This document shows, piece after piece, positions 48,732-59,900 of a DNA stretch of 64,000 nucleotides. Made by a program: the position numbers and the translations under genes. Below the pieces are notes generated by a model, which was given only the letters and a program-made list of their open reading frames with translations, was not told where the DNA came from and made no database searches. The stretch is taken from contig NW_004457712.1 in NCBI RefSeq assembly GCF_000313135.1, positions 1,080,209-1,144,208 on the forward strand, in the 5' to 3' direction. The stretch comes from Acanthamoeba castellanii str. Neff (taxonomy: Eukaryota > Discosea > Longamoebia > Acanthamoebidae). Each line of letters opens with the position of its first letter. The stretch's first letter is position 1.

Positions 48732-48827
48732 GGTTAGATTGATGTGTGTGTGTGTTTGGTCAATCATTTTAATTTTCGTTATAAATAAAATAACCTTAAA
48801 TTCTTGTTTGGCCAAACACCAAGCGTG

Positions 48828-50615
48828 TCAGGCCTTGATGAACCACTTCTTGGTGTACATGCCCCAGGCAAAGAGGACCCACAGGCCCACGTGGACAAAG
48901 GACACCACGAGTGAGGCAAGCTCCTTCTGCACGATCCATGACTGGAACACATCCCAGTAGATCCGATTCCTGGGGTTTCCGGCAACAACACGCACCAACA
49001 CGACATACAACACAACACAGAACACGACACAATACGACACACACACACGGTGCACACGACACGCAACACGCATGTACCGGAGGTGAGCTGATAAATTCAT
49101 AGTGTGAGGACCTAGGGAGTGCGTACCAGAGGTTGTCACCATTCCAATGGATGGTGTCCAGGAGGAGAATTTCCAGGAAGATCATCAGCACAAAGATAGC
49201 CAGCGGGTTCATGCCCATCCATATCAGTGGCCTGGCCATAGTAGTTTTGAAGCGAAGAACACTATCAGAACGAAATAGATATAATATCAATGTATATATA
49301 TCTAAGAGGAATGCGTGCACGTACTGAATCGCAGCGTTACACGCCTTTTTCCACGCACTGTCCTCCTGCCAACTGGCCAACACCATGTCCACTGCGTCGG
49401 TGTGTGTCGTTGGTCGTGTCGTGTCGGATGGATACGCAACAGAAGTGAATCAACGCCGTAATTGCCAACACAGGTGTGCTACGCTGCGGGAGGGGGTGGG
49501 TGGGTACCGAGGTAGTAGCAGATGAAGATCACGAGACCGCCAATTCCGCCCATCATCAGGGCGAACGGAACGGACCACATCTTCTTGTTGATGGGCATCC
49601 ACAGCCACAGGAACAGCGCCAGCCCGATCAAGCCCAGCGCCAGCATCACCCACCGACACACCAACTGTCGCCATATTATGATCATTAGTGGTGGCCACAC
49701 GACACGACACGACACGGACACGACACGATACACATCGACTCTTTCGGTGAGGGTGTGAGCGGCACCTCGAGCTGATTGGCGCGGTACTTGTGGAGGATTC
49801 GGCCAAACTCGAGGCCCAGGTAGCACGTGAGGGTGGCGGTGAGGGTGGAGAGGAGACCCTCGGGGTCGTTCGGTCGAATCATCCAATCGCCGAAAATCGA
49901 ACGATCGATGAATCCGCCCGCGTTGCAGCCCGGGGTCAGATTCCCTCGCCCTAGACACCCACCGAAAAAGGACGAAGAAAAGAACGAAAGAGAGAACGAA
50001 GAAAAAGAACGAAAAACGACGAGGCGCGGTAAGCTTCCGCCGGGCCATGGTCGACAGCGACAGCAACGTTGGCCGACGGGGGGGGGGGTTGTAGTACCGC
50101 ACTTGGGCACGTCGAGGCCGTACATGAGGCCGACGTAGATTGCGGTGAAGCAGAGCATCACGACCCGCTGCACGATGGTGGAGGTCGCCAGGAAGAGCAC
50201 CGTCACCGTGCCGTAGCACAGAGCTATGCGCTGCAGCACCCTTGAAGGTTGGAGAGCGTTTCGATCGAAATCGGATTGGTTACTGGTCAGCGCCGATTGG
50301 GGGCGGGTGGAACAGAAGCGTACGCACCCCATGATGCGGAAGTGCCAGTGGGGCCACTTGTCCCACGGGTTGCTCCCGAAGGCGTTGAGCAGGAGGCCCA
50401 CCACGAACAGCGTACCGATCCGCTGCAGGACCCGCGCCCACGCCTTGACTGCATCGACAACCCACCGCCACGCACGCCGTGAGGTGGTTCAGATTGCGTC
50501 CCGGAATGTGAAGGAACGTAAAGGAATGTGGGGGAGTGTGCGTACTCTTTCCTCGGCGATCGGGGATCTTGTCCCAGAACCCGTTCATGGCCAGCGCCAC
50601 GGCGAACCCTGACAT

Positions 50616-50657
<42 letters not shown>

Positions 50658-51253
50658 GGCGGCGGCGGCGGCGGCGGCGGCGCGCGTTGGACAGCGCACA
50701 ACGTGGAGCGGGCGAGATGAAGGTAAGGCGTGCCGGCGATGAAGAGGAAGAAGGGGAACACGCAGTCCGACGGCCGAATACCGTCCCACTGGGCGCAATG
50801 GTCAGCTGGATCGACCCACGATCGGGCATTGGTGGGTGGGCGGGGCGGGGCGGGGTGGCGTACGATGCTCTCGTCGAGCGGGCGCACCACGTGGTCGAAG
50901 TTGCCCTGGTTGTCGACCAATATCATGCCCAGCATCGTCACCCTGGTCGTGCCCCCCCCCCCACAACCACCACCCCCCACCAGGTGGTGTTTAGGGGAAG
51001 AGACGAATTGGGGGAAGAGAGACAATGTGGGGTGGGGGGGGGCAACGCACCCGCGAAAGACGTCGAGGCTCTGCAGCCGCGGCTTTTTGGGGGCCGAGGG
51101 GCAGCTGGCGTCCGTGGAGGAGGAGGAGGAGTTGGTAAGGAGGGGCGCAGAAGGCGGTGGCGGCTCCTCGATATCGTCGGCGTGCTGCACCCCATAGTAG
51201 GGAACGACCATGGCGTCGCCGTCGCTTTCCCACCTGGCCTGCTGGTGCTCCAT
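48828..51253 (-). CDS. HGSNAT: Heparan-alpha-glucosaminide N-acetyltransferase-like membrane protein
   Basis: Transfers acetyl groups from cytosolic acetyl-CoA across a membrane to terminal amino sugars in lysosomes (known for the human protein). A soluble acidic N-terminus precedes RLQSLDVFRG (about 51060), VTMLGMILVDNQG and DGIRPSDCVFPFFLFIAG (about 50760). The remainder follows the family: GFAVALAMNGFWDKIPDRRG, VLQRIGTLFVVGLLLNAFGS, FRIMGVLQRIALCYG, then CNAGGFIDRSIFG, PEGLLSTLTATLTCYLGLEF, WSVPFALMMGGIGGLVIFIC, PLIWMGMNPLAIFVLMIFLE and LWVLFAWGMYTKKWFIKA. About ten membrane helices are visible. ATG 51253 is the first in-frame Met; the frame is open further upstream. Introns include a CAT/GGC repeat (about 50616-50683). 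Confidence 0.9.
50616..50683. repeat. CAT array fused to a GGC array in an HGSNAT intron
   Basis: About 13 CAT units run directly into about nine GGC units, next to the splice acceptor on the minus strand. Confidence 0.9.
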
Positions 51254-51347
51254 CTCCAGCTGCCTCTTCCTCTCTCTCTCTGCCTCCTCGCTCTGGGTCG
51301 CGGACAAGCCCGCGATTGGCCTTCGAGCTGGCTCATAAAACAGAGAA
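51254..51347. promoter_or_regulatory. Very short divergent region between two N-acetyltransferase genes
   Basis: Only 94 bp lie between the HGSNAT-like and NAT start codons, the tightest pair in the window. There is no TATA-like motif. Transcripts may overlap in their 5' leaders. Confidence 0.5.
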
Positions 51348-52769
51348 ATGCAGAAAGCGGGCGTGATGGAGGCGACGACGAGGGAGAAGAGGGAAGAAGA
51401 GCTGGCGGCCTACCTGCGGCGGGTGGGCTTCTTCCCACAGTATAAGCAGCAGCTGGACGGGTCCGTGTGGCCGGCCGTGACGGCAGCGACCCTGGTGGAG
51501 CTGCACCAGCGCCAGGTGCGCCAGGTGCCGTTCGAGAACCTCGACCAGCACAGCGCGCGGCACATCGTGCTCGACTTCGACGTCATCTACCATAAGGTGG
51601 TGCAACGTCAAAGGGGCGGCTTCTGCTTCGAGGTAAGGCGCGCGGCCTCTAATCTCATCTCTTGTGTAGGAGAGTGCATTAATCTCTCCAATTCCCTCCT
51701 CGATGCACAATGCCAGCTCAATGGCCTCTACGTGGAGATGCTGCGGAGGCTAGGCTTCGACGTCGTGCTCTACCCAGCCCGGGTACCAACCAGTTCGCTT
51801 CACCTTCTTGTCGTAGGAAGTACAACAGTCTCACTCTTCTTCTCTTCGAACCACAGGTACAGTCCGAGGGCAGCTGGACGACCCGCAAGTCGCACGTCGT
51901 CACCGTGGTCAGAGTCAAGGAGCCGAAGGCGAAGCAGGACTACCCTCCTGATGACGACGACGATGATGGTTGCGAGCTGCAGACGTGGATCAGCGACGTC
52001 GGCTACGCGTCGTGTCCGCACACGCCGCTGCGGTACGACTGGATCGGGGTGGAGCAGCCGGGCGATGGCGAGTGGGCGGGCTTCCGATTGACGCGCGTCA
52101 AGGCCGAGGTGGCGGAGGACGATCCCGACCAGGAGTGCGTAATGATGGAGCGGCGGCGCAAGGCCGACGGGGAGTGGCTCAAGGCCATCCTCATCTACGA
52201 ACAGCCGCGCTCGCTTGCCGAGCTCACGCCCAACTGCGATGTACCTACATCGCTCGACACACACACACACACACACAACACACACACAACACACACACTG
52301 TCGTAATGATACATCCCTGATGACTGTGCAGGCATTGCAAGCGGACGAGGAGACGCACCTGAGCAAGCGGATCCTGATATCGGCCATCTCGGAGAGCGGC
52401 CGCAAGACCATGAGCGGAGCCTACCGCCTGATCACCACCACCTTCGCCGACGGCCAGCGCGTGGAGCGCAACATCATGATGAGTGGTATGCACCTGATCG
52501 CGCACGCACCCGCGTAGCATCCATCGTTCCCTGTTCTCTGAGCTCGTGAGTGTCTCTCGTGCCCTGCAGATGAAGATGGCCAGAGAGTAGCGAGAGAGGC
52601 CACTGTCGATAGTACGACCGCGGAGGAAGAGCAGCGGCAACAGCGTATGCCGACGGAGAAGGAGGTGTACCTGGAGGTGCTCCAGCGCGAGTTCGATCTT
52701 CGGCTGACCGAAGATGAGCAGCGAGCGCTCGACCTCGAAAAGTCCAAACGCAACTCGAGCGTGTGGTGA
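51348..52769 (+). CDS. Arylamine N-acetyltransferase with C-terminal extension
   Basis: Cytosolic enzyme that acetylates aromatic amines and hydrazines through a Cys-His-Asp triad. The Cys is in QRQRGGFCFE (about 51615), the His in KSHVVTVVRV (about 51890) and the Asp in SDVGYA (about 51990). Other family text is RRVGFFPQYKQQLDGSVW, RQVPFENLDQH and LNGLYVEMLRRLGFDVVLYP. An acidic insert (DYPPDDDDDDG) lies between the His and Asp strands. After the core, two exons add RILISAISESGRKTMSGAYR and a charged tail ending KSKRNSSVW, making the protein longer than the usual 280 or so residues. Introns lie near 51632-51714, 51783-51855, 52240-52330 and 52487-52569. It starts 94 bp from the HGSNAT-like start on the opposite strand. 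Confidence 0.9.
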
Positions 52770-53049
52770 TCGTGTGTGGCAGGCAATTTGTGTAGCAGCA
52801 TCCGACGTGGATTTGACGTGCAAGGCTCATCGATGTGTATACCTTTTTATTATGGCAGAAGAACATTGCCCTCCTTGAGTGCAGTCCGCCTCGCCGAGGT
52901 CAGCGTTCGCCATCGGGTCGCGCGTCTCGAAATGATAGGCAGAATCGATCGCTCCTCCCCTTCCCTCGCGTCGTCCATGTCATTCCTCCTCGCGCAACTC
53001 GAATTTGAATCGGTCGAGATGATCGCTCGCTCGCTCGCTCGGTTAGAGA

Positions 53050-53445
53050 TTAGCGCCTGCCGCGTCCTCTCGAGGGGCCACCGGCACCGCGCGGCCCTCC
53101 CCTGCCGCCGCCACGTCCCCTCGGGGCACCCCTGCCGCGCCCTCGTCCAGCCGCACCCGCCTCGCCGACCTTCTTGGTGGGCTTGGGCCGCGGCGTATCG
53201 TCGACCAGGAGGGTGTCGAGGTTCAAGGTGTCGGGAAGAAGGTAGTATCTGATGTTGTTGCCCCTGATGCTGAGCGTGTCGAGGTTAATGGGGTTCTTGC
53301 CCTTGAGGGTCAATTTCACGGCCTTGAGATGGGTGTTCATGCTGATGTCGACGCCGGTGATGGTGCCGTGGACGATCGTGCCATTCTTCAGCTCAATGGT
53401 CACCGTTTCGTTGGACAATTTCATCAAGAAGCGGACGAGCTTCAT
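53050..53445 (-). CDS. SNRPD1: Small nuclear ribonucleoprotein Sm D1
   Basis: Core spliceosomal Sm protein of 131 residues on one exon. [20 protein letters not shown] opens the Sm1 motif, followed by [20 protein letters not shown]. Sm2 is [20 protein letters not shown]. The C-terminus is the expected Arg-Gly-rich tail ([15 protein letters not shown]), the substrate of arginine methylation in other eukaryotes. It is convergent with the NAT gene and divergent from the unknown gene at 53600. Confidence 0.96.
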   Translation of the reverse strand: MKLVRFLMKLSNETVTIELKNGTIVHGTITGVDISMNTHLKAVKLTLKGKNPINLDTLSIRGNNIRYYLLPDTLNLDTLLVDDTPRPKPTKKVGEAGAAGRGRGRGAPRGRGGGRGGPRGAGGPSRGRGRR

Positions 53446-53599
53446 CTTCGATTCGATTCAGGCGACACAAAGCGAATCTTGCCGCGGCAGGCGAAAACAA
53501 AAGGAAAAGGAAAATACAATCCCACAATTACTGTTCACGCTAGGCCTATAAAATCAAAATAAATAAGACCAATTTTGAGATTCATCGTTTTCTGCCAAG
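53446..53599. promoter_or_regulatory. Divergent promoter region, Sm D1 and unknown protein
   Basis: 154 bp separate the start codons. It holds A-rich text near 53500-53570, including AAAATCAAAATAAATAAG. Confidence 0.45.
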
Positions 53600-54655
53600 A
53601 TGGAGGAGGGCTGGTGGCGAGAAGAGGAGACCAGCCAGGTGGTCCAACTTGCGGCAGTGCCCAGAGAAGAAGAGGGAGGGGGCACCTTTTTTAAGCACCA
53701 CTACTCGCCCACCGACGAGTGGTCGACCACTACTCTTCCCACCACGCACTTGGTTGCCCCAGCAGGGCAGCTTCGTCGCGCCATGTCCGCAGGCGCGGTT
53801 GCTTCTTCTTCTTCTTCGGCGCCGGCCTCGAGGCAGCCAGCAGCCGCAACAGCCGCCCACTACCGCGAGGTGCAGCTGCCCGACGAGCTGGCGTCGGCCG
53901 TGTTCCCCTCCTCGCCGGCCTTCATGACCGACGACGAGCGGCGCGCCGCCGACCAGGCCGAGCGGGAGCTCTACCTGGACCGGCTCGACCGTCGGCTCAA
54001 GGGCATCGCCCGCCGCCGCGAAAAGGACCGCAGGCTTGCCAGCCGACTGCAGTTTGCTGGTGGTGGTGATGCCATCGGAGCCATGATGGCGGGCAAGGCG
54101 CGATCGGCGGACCAGTGGGCGCACGTCGGACTCAACCGACACTGGGAGGAGGCCGAGGCCGAGGAGCGGATGCGAGATCGCGAGCGCGAGGCCGGCATTC
54201 TCGCGGCCTTCCGCGAGGAGCACGCGGAGGCGATGAAGCTGGCTTCTTCTTCTTCTTCTTCTGCAAGTCCGCTGACAGCGGCGGCGGACGCGGATGACGA
54301 CGTGGTGCCCATCCTGCGGTACTGGCGCTATGAAGAGGGTACGATCGGCGGCGGCGGCGGCGACGAAGCCAACGACGATGACGAGACGGGCGGTCATCGT
54401 GTACACCATCAAACAGACGAGACCAGGGATGAGGGCGATGATGATGACGATGAAGAAGACCGAGCGCAGCAGCGCGTTGAGGGATCCGTGGGGAATCCGC
54501 TCTTGTGGGACGACGACGGTGATGATGGAGGAGGACGAGAGCCCGGATTGACGGAACGAAGGCGGAAGGGGACCAAGAAGCAGCAGGAGGAGGACGGGCC
54601 ATGGTCGGCGTGGCTGTGGTCCTTGTTCTGCTTTGTATTTTTTAATAAAAATTGA
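53600..54655 (+). CDS. Hypothetical protein, charged helical
   Basis: Intronless frame of 351 codons. I recognise no family. It opens MEEGWWREEETSQVVQLAAV. The middle is strongly helical and basic/acidic: ERELYLDRLDRRLKGIARRR, then HWEEAEAEERMRDREREAGI and LAAFREEHAEAMK. Ser and Asp runs follow. The last third is Asp/Glu-rich, and the end is hydrophobic (WSAWLWSLFCFVFFNKN). The polyadenylation-like AATAAA (about 54643) encodes the Asn-Lys just before the stop, so the 3' UTR must be extremely short or the real end differs. Coding potential is supported by length, by G/C at third positions and by a start 154 bp from the Sm D1 start. Confidence 0.65.
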   Translation: MEEGWWREEETSQVVQLAAVPREEEGGGTFFKHHYSPTDEWSTTTLPTTHLVAPAGQLRRAMSAGAVASSSSSAPASRQPAAATAAHYREVQLPDELASAVFPSSPAFMTDDERRAADQAERELYLDRLDRRLKGIARRREKDRRLASRLQFAGGGDAIGAMMAGKARSADQWAHVGLNRHWEEAEAEERMRDREREAGILAAFREEHAEAMKLASSSSSSASPLTAAADADDDVVPILRYWRYEEGTIGGGGGDEANDDDETGGHRVHHQTDETRDEGDDDDDEEDRAQQRVEGSVGNPLLWDDDGDDGGGREPGLTERRRKGTKKQQEEDGPWSAWLWSLFCFVFFNKN

Positions 54656-54719
54656 AAATAAAAAAATCTATTTCCCCGTCTTTCCCTAATACTTCAACAC
54701 ATCTTTAGTTGTTTGCTTG

Positions 54720-56827
54720 ATGATGCGTGCCACGCCACGATCGGGAAGAGCATGGGCACCGACAGTGGCTGTTCATCGCGTCGGTTCATCTTCCGGTGGC
54801 CGTTGCAGCCAGCTGCTGTCTTCGATGGCTCCATCTTCCTCTTCCGCGCTACTCACCTCTCGCTCTGTCTCTACGGGCTTCTCCCGGCGGGGCACGAGCA
54901 TCTGCCTTGTGCATCCGTCTTCTTCCTCTACTTCGATTTTCTCAACATCTAATCGGGCCTTTGTCACGCACACGCTGGACCGGAGCGCGTCTGTCGATGC
55001 GCAGTTCCTACACCACACGAAGAACATAGCCGCCAAGACGCCGGGCGAGTCCTGGAGGGCGTTCCTTGTCTACCTGGCCAGCTTGCGAAGGCTCGATTTG
55101 GCCTTCGCGCTACTCGACGATCTCGAGCACCACGATCAGGCCACGCCATCGGTCTACCTCTCCTTCCTCTCTGCCTGCGCGCAAGTAGTGCACCAAGAAG
55201 CTGATATGCGTGCCCAAGAGATCATCTCCCGAATGCAAGCCCGAGGCCTCAGTACGCCGCTCATCCTTCTCCACGAAACAACTCTACACGCAAGCGCTCA
55301 TCTTTCATCTTTCATCTTTCTCTCTCTCTCTCTCTACACACTCACTCACACCACATACTCATCACAGAACCTAGCGCGTCGCACTACACGGCGCTGCTGT
55401 CCGCGGCCACCAGTCCAACCCGAATCACGGCCGCGCTCCAGGCGATGACGGACGCCGGTACGCGCACATCGCCTTCGGCTGTGTCATGTCTGTGTCGTGC
55501 GTGTCGTGTGCCGCACGCGCGCGCGTGAACGCTAATGCCTGGTCGTCACCTCCCGCAGGCGTCGAGCCCACGCCGGTCACCTACATAGCATACTTCAAGG
55601 CGTGCAGCCGGTTCGCTAAGGTGCATGGCCACGGCCCCACCCTGCACGGCTACCACCAGTTCAAGCAGCGGTTTGGCACCGTACGTCTGTCTGTCCCTCT
55701 CGGCGCGCTCGCTCGCCACCACTGGCTGAACCTCCGGCCTCTTCTTTGTTCTTCTTCGCTCTTCTTTGTTGTTGTTGTTGTTGTTGTTCTTCTTCTTGCC
55801 CCGCTCCTCGTGCAGTCGACGCTAGAAAAGCGCACGGCCATGCACCTATTCGGAGCAGTTGTCACGAGCCTCGTGCAGTTCATATCTCCCACCACGGAAC
55901 AGGAGTACGTGCGCGCCGCGCTCTCCCCTCCGTTACAATTTAGAATGCGTTTTGTTGTGTCGCGTGTTGCGTGTCTTCGTGTCTCACCACCGCCCAATCC
56001 ACCGCCGCTTTCCCCGCAGGGTAATGAACGTGCTCCGCGACATGGGAAAGATGGGCCTGAAGCTGAACTCGCACTTTATGAACTCACTCATCTACATGTA
56101 TCTCCACAACGATCAGCAAGAGAAGGTGAGCCCCCCCACTTCTCCTTTCGATTCCTTCTACCGTGGCACGTGTGCGCATGTCGTGCTGCGCGTGGTGTGT
56201 CGTGTCGTGTCGTGCCGCGTGTTTTTAACCGCTCACGGTGCCTAATCGCGTGTGTGCACACAGGCCTATGAGCTGCTCAACCGAACGAAGGCGGGGACTG
56301 ACATCGAGCCGAACGAGTTCATCTACACCACCTTCCTGCGGTACCACCACGACCGACGGGTACGCCCCATCCCACCCCACCCCACCCACCATGAACCCTC
56401 CTCCATCCCAAACATATCCCTACGTTCGCCTTCCGGCAAGCGCGTGGTTGCGTGTGGCGTGTGTCGGGCTGCTCACCGGTCTAGTGTCTCTCCACACACA
56501 CACACACACACACATACACACATACACACAACAGGAGTACGACCACTGCAAAAAGCTCCTGGCCCGGATGCGCCACGATCGTATTCCCCCCACGCACGCG
56601 GCCATGAGCACCTTCAAATTGCTAGCAGGTGCCCACACACTCCCCTTCGCCGTGCTTGCGTTGACGCGACGATGATGGAGTTGTGCGATGTGTGCGCGTT
56701 GTGTTCTGTGCTCACGCCTCGTGTGCTGTTTTGCGTGGTGAAAACCTACAACGCAGAGCAACTTCAAGATCCCACGATCTGGGCCGCAGCCAAAGAGCTC
56801 AACAACGCAACCAAACCGCGAAGATGA
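54720..56827 (+). CDS. Pentatricopeptide-repeat protein, probably mitochondrial
   Basis: The N-terminus is Ser/Arg-rich and poor in acidic residues (MMRATPRSGRAWAP, then SSSGGRCSQLLSS), like a mitochondrial targeting peptide. PPR-like helix pairs follow: SWRAFLVYLASLRRLDLAFA, then SVYLSFLSACAQVVHQEADM, SHYTALLSAATSPTRITAAL, GVEPTPVTYIAYFKACSRFA (about 55560), VMNVLRDMGKMGLKLNSHFM (about 56020), AYELLNRTKAGTDIEPNEF and CKKLLARMRHDRIPPTHAAM (about 56547). Spacing is near 35 residues with the usual G-P-V-TY turn. Introns lie near 55252-55368, 55455-55558, 55680-55815, 55904-56020, 56126-56264, 56359-56534 and 56626-56755. It probably binds organelle RNA; the target is unknown. ATG 54720 and ATG 54723 are tandem. 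Confidence 0.85.
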
Positions 56828-56936
56828 GGAAGGAAGACAAAGTGAAAATAAAGATCAACCAAAAGCAACATCACAAAATCGAGACTGGCTGCAGCACCAC
56901 CACCAGCGTCCCTTGCTGCTCGGCCTGCACAGCCGC

Positions 56937-59900
56937 TCACGCAAAGGCGTCATCGCTGGAGAAGAAGGTGGCGGGTCCCGCACCGGCGGAGGGCTGCTGC
57001 TGCTGCTGCTCAAAGGCCGCGAACGGGTCGAAGGCGAAACCGCCGGCGGCTGCCGCCGACGATGCGCCCGAGGCAGCCGGTGGCGGTATCGAGACCATGT
57101 TCATGCCGCCCCCACCGCCGCCGCCGAAGAAGTCGCGCGTCTCCACGGGGTCGATGCCTCCGGCGCCCACCGCCATGTCGAAGAAGTTCACCTCCTCGCC
57201 GCCGCCCTGCGGCTGCATGAACGACGACGACGCGCCTCCGCCTCCGCCGCCAAAGAAGTCCGCGCCTCCGAACGGGTCCGGCTGCGAGGTGGCGCGAAGG
57301 GGTGAAGGGCTACCGAAGTGCTGTGGTAATGGAGGAGGAGGAGGAGGAGATTTGCAGCTGTGAGCCTCCCAGTCCGCTGGGGCAAACGAAGGGGGGGGAG
57401 AGGAGGGTGTGCGTACGTCGGGCACGAGCTGGGGCGTGGAGGGAAGGGGCTTGCCTCCTCCGTTGACCTTACCACCTGTGTGTCGTGTGTGTGTGTGTGT
57501 GTCGTGTGTGTCGTGTGTGTGTGGTGCGGTGATCAGCAGGCGGCCCCGCGAGCAAAACCAGCGGCGGCGGGGGGGGGAAGGGGCGGGTTACCGTGGAAAG
57601 AGGCGGGCGGGCTGGCCGTGGCCGCACCGGCGTAGGAGGGCAGCGCACTCGGACCCGACCGCGGCGGCGTGGTCGCACTCAACGAGCTCTGCAGCTGCTG
57701 CTGGTACTGCAGCTGTTGCTGCTGCTGTTGTTGCTGCTGCTGGAGGAGCTGTTGCTGCTGGAGGAGCTGTTGTTGTTGCTGCTGCGATTTGATCTCGAGC
57801 GCGGCCAGCGATGCCCGCATCTGCTCCTTCTCCTGCTCCAACTGTTGTCGTGTACCGCCGGATATCGTGAGGTCGTGCCGTGTGCCGTGTGCCGTGTGCC
57901 GTGTGCCGTGTGCCGTGTGCCGTGTGCCGTGTGGTACCCGATTGATTTGCTCGTTGAGGGCGTGCTGCTGCTGGTCGCTGTCGTCGACGGCCTGCTGCTG
58001 GGCGGCCACGGCGGACTCGAGAGCGGCCACCTCGTCGACCAGCAGTGCCGCCTCCTCCCGCAGCTTCTGCGCCGCCTCCCGCGCCGCCGCTGCCCGATTC
58101 TCCATCGCCCCTCCTGCCGCACGACACACACACGCGACACGCGACACGACACACACACATCAGACAAGACACGACACGACACGTAGCACTAGACGACACA
58201 CGATGGGGTGTGTACGTGTGGCGGCGGCGTCGGCCTTCTTCTGCTGGAGGGTGGCGATCTGGGCCTTGAGGGCGTCGAGCTCCTTCTCCTCCTTGGCGGC
58301 GGCCTTCTTCTTCTGCTTGGCCTCCTTCTCGGCCTTCTTCAGCTTCTCCTTCTCCGCCGCAAGCACCGCCGCCAGCTCCTGCACCCGTCCCTGCACCTGT
58401 CGTCGTCGTCGTCGTCGTCGGTGGTTGCCGTTGTTAGCGTCATCGCACACTCGGGCCGCACACGCACACGCACACGCACGACCGCACACGCACCTCCTGG
58501 AGTTTGGTGGCGTGGGCGAGGGAGCGTTCGGCGGCGGCCTGGAGCTTGGCCGCGGCGGCGTCGCCCTCCTCCTTCCTCGCCTCCCACTCAGCCGACAGCG
58601 TCAGGGACTCCTCGGCCAGCCGGTCGGCCCGCTCTTCCTACACACACGACACACACACACACGACATACACACACGACACACACGACACACACACACACA
58701 CGACACTCGCGCGTGTGAGCACACGTGATGCACGGCACGACAAGCACGCGAGCGGGTACCTCGCGCTTGAGGTCCTCCTCGAGCTGGGCGTTTCTGGCGA
58801 GCTGGGCGTCGAGCTGCCGCTGGAACTCGTCGTTGATCTTGTACTGCTGCTGCGCCAGGTTCTTCACCTCGTCGATGCGCGCCTTCATCTCGCCCTCGCG
58901 CTACCACCACGCACATGACACGCGCGACGTGAGCTCCTCTGTGTCGTTGGTCGTGTCGTGTGTGTCGTGCGGTGAAGCGTGTGCGACATACTTGGGTGGC
59001 GGACTGAAGGGAGGCGTGAAGCTGGGGCGAAGCGGGCAGGCGAGCGCCGCCGCTGGTGGGCGGGCGCGCGGGCGAGGCCAGGTGGTGATGGTGGTCGAAC
59101 GAGTCCGACGGGCCGAAGCCACCGCCCATCGCTAACGAGCCGCTACTGGCGGGCGGCGAGGGAAGCGCGAAGCCGGACGACGTGGGCGGCATCAGGGGCG
59201 ACGGCGCACCCGACGAGCCGCTCGGGATCACATTCTCCCGCGAACCCTGCGCACGCGCGCATCGCGCACACGTCAGCACGACACGACACACGACGCACGG
59301 CACGACACGACACACGACGCACGGCACGACACACACATGGATCGGATCATGGCGTACGTTGTCGTCGAGGAGCGAGGAGCGGAAAGACGATGGGGCAGCG
59401 GGGTGCTGCTGTTGTTGCTGCTGTTGCTGGTGGTGGTGTTGCTGTTGGTGGAGGTGGTCGAGGCTGCCGAAGGAGCCCGACGCCGACGCAACGTGGGCGA
59501 GGTTGGAGCCGGCGGGAGGGGCGCCGGCGCTGCCGTAGGCCGACGGCCCGCGGCCGCTGCTGCCGGGCGGTGATGGCGCGACCACAGCGGCGGACGACGA
59601 TGTGTTGAGCGAGGAATGCGAAGAAGACAGCGACGCGTGGAGTGCGCCCATTGGCTGTGTCACCGCCCCGTTGGGCACCAGGTTATGCGGCAGCACGTCG
59701 GGCAGTCGACGTCCCTGCGCACGACACGACACGATCAACGACCAATGGCACACGCACACGCACACGCACACGCACAATAGCACACGAGAACACGGGAGGT
59801 ACCTTGAGGCGGGCGTTGATGAAGTACATGGCGATGATGAACTCGTCCTTGTCGAGGCGGTGGTCCTTGCCGTAGTCGGCGAGGGACCAGATCTTGGCGA

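Noticed and set aside
57593..58718. Leu-rich and Cys-rich plus frames with apparent membrane segments
   Set aside because: Complement of the poly-Gln and coiled-coil exons of the EH gene.
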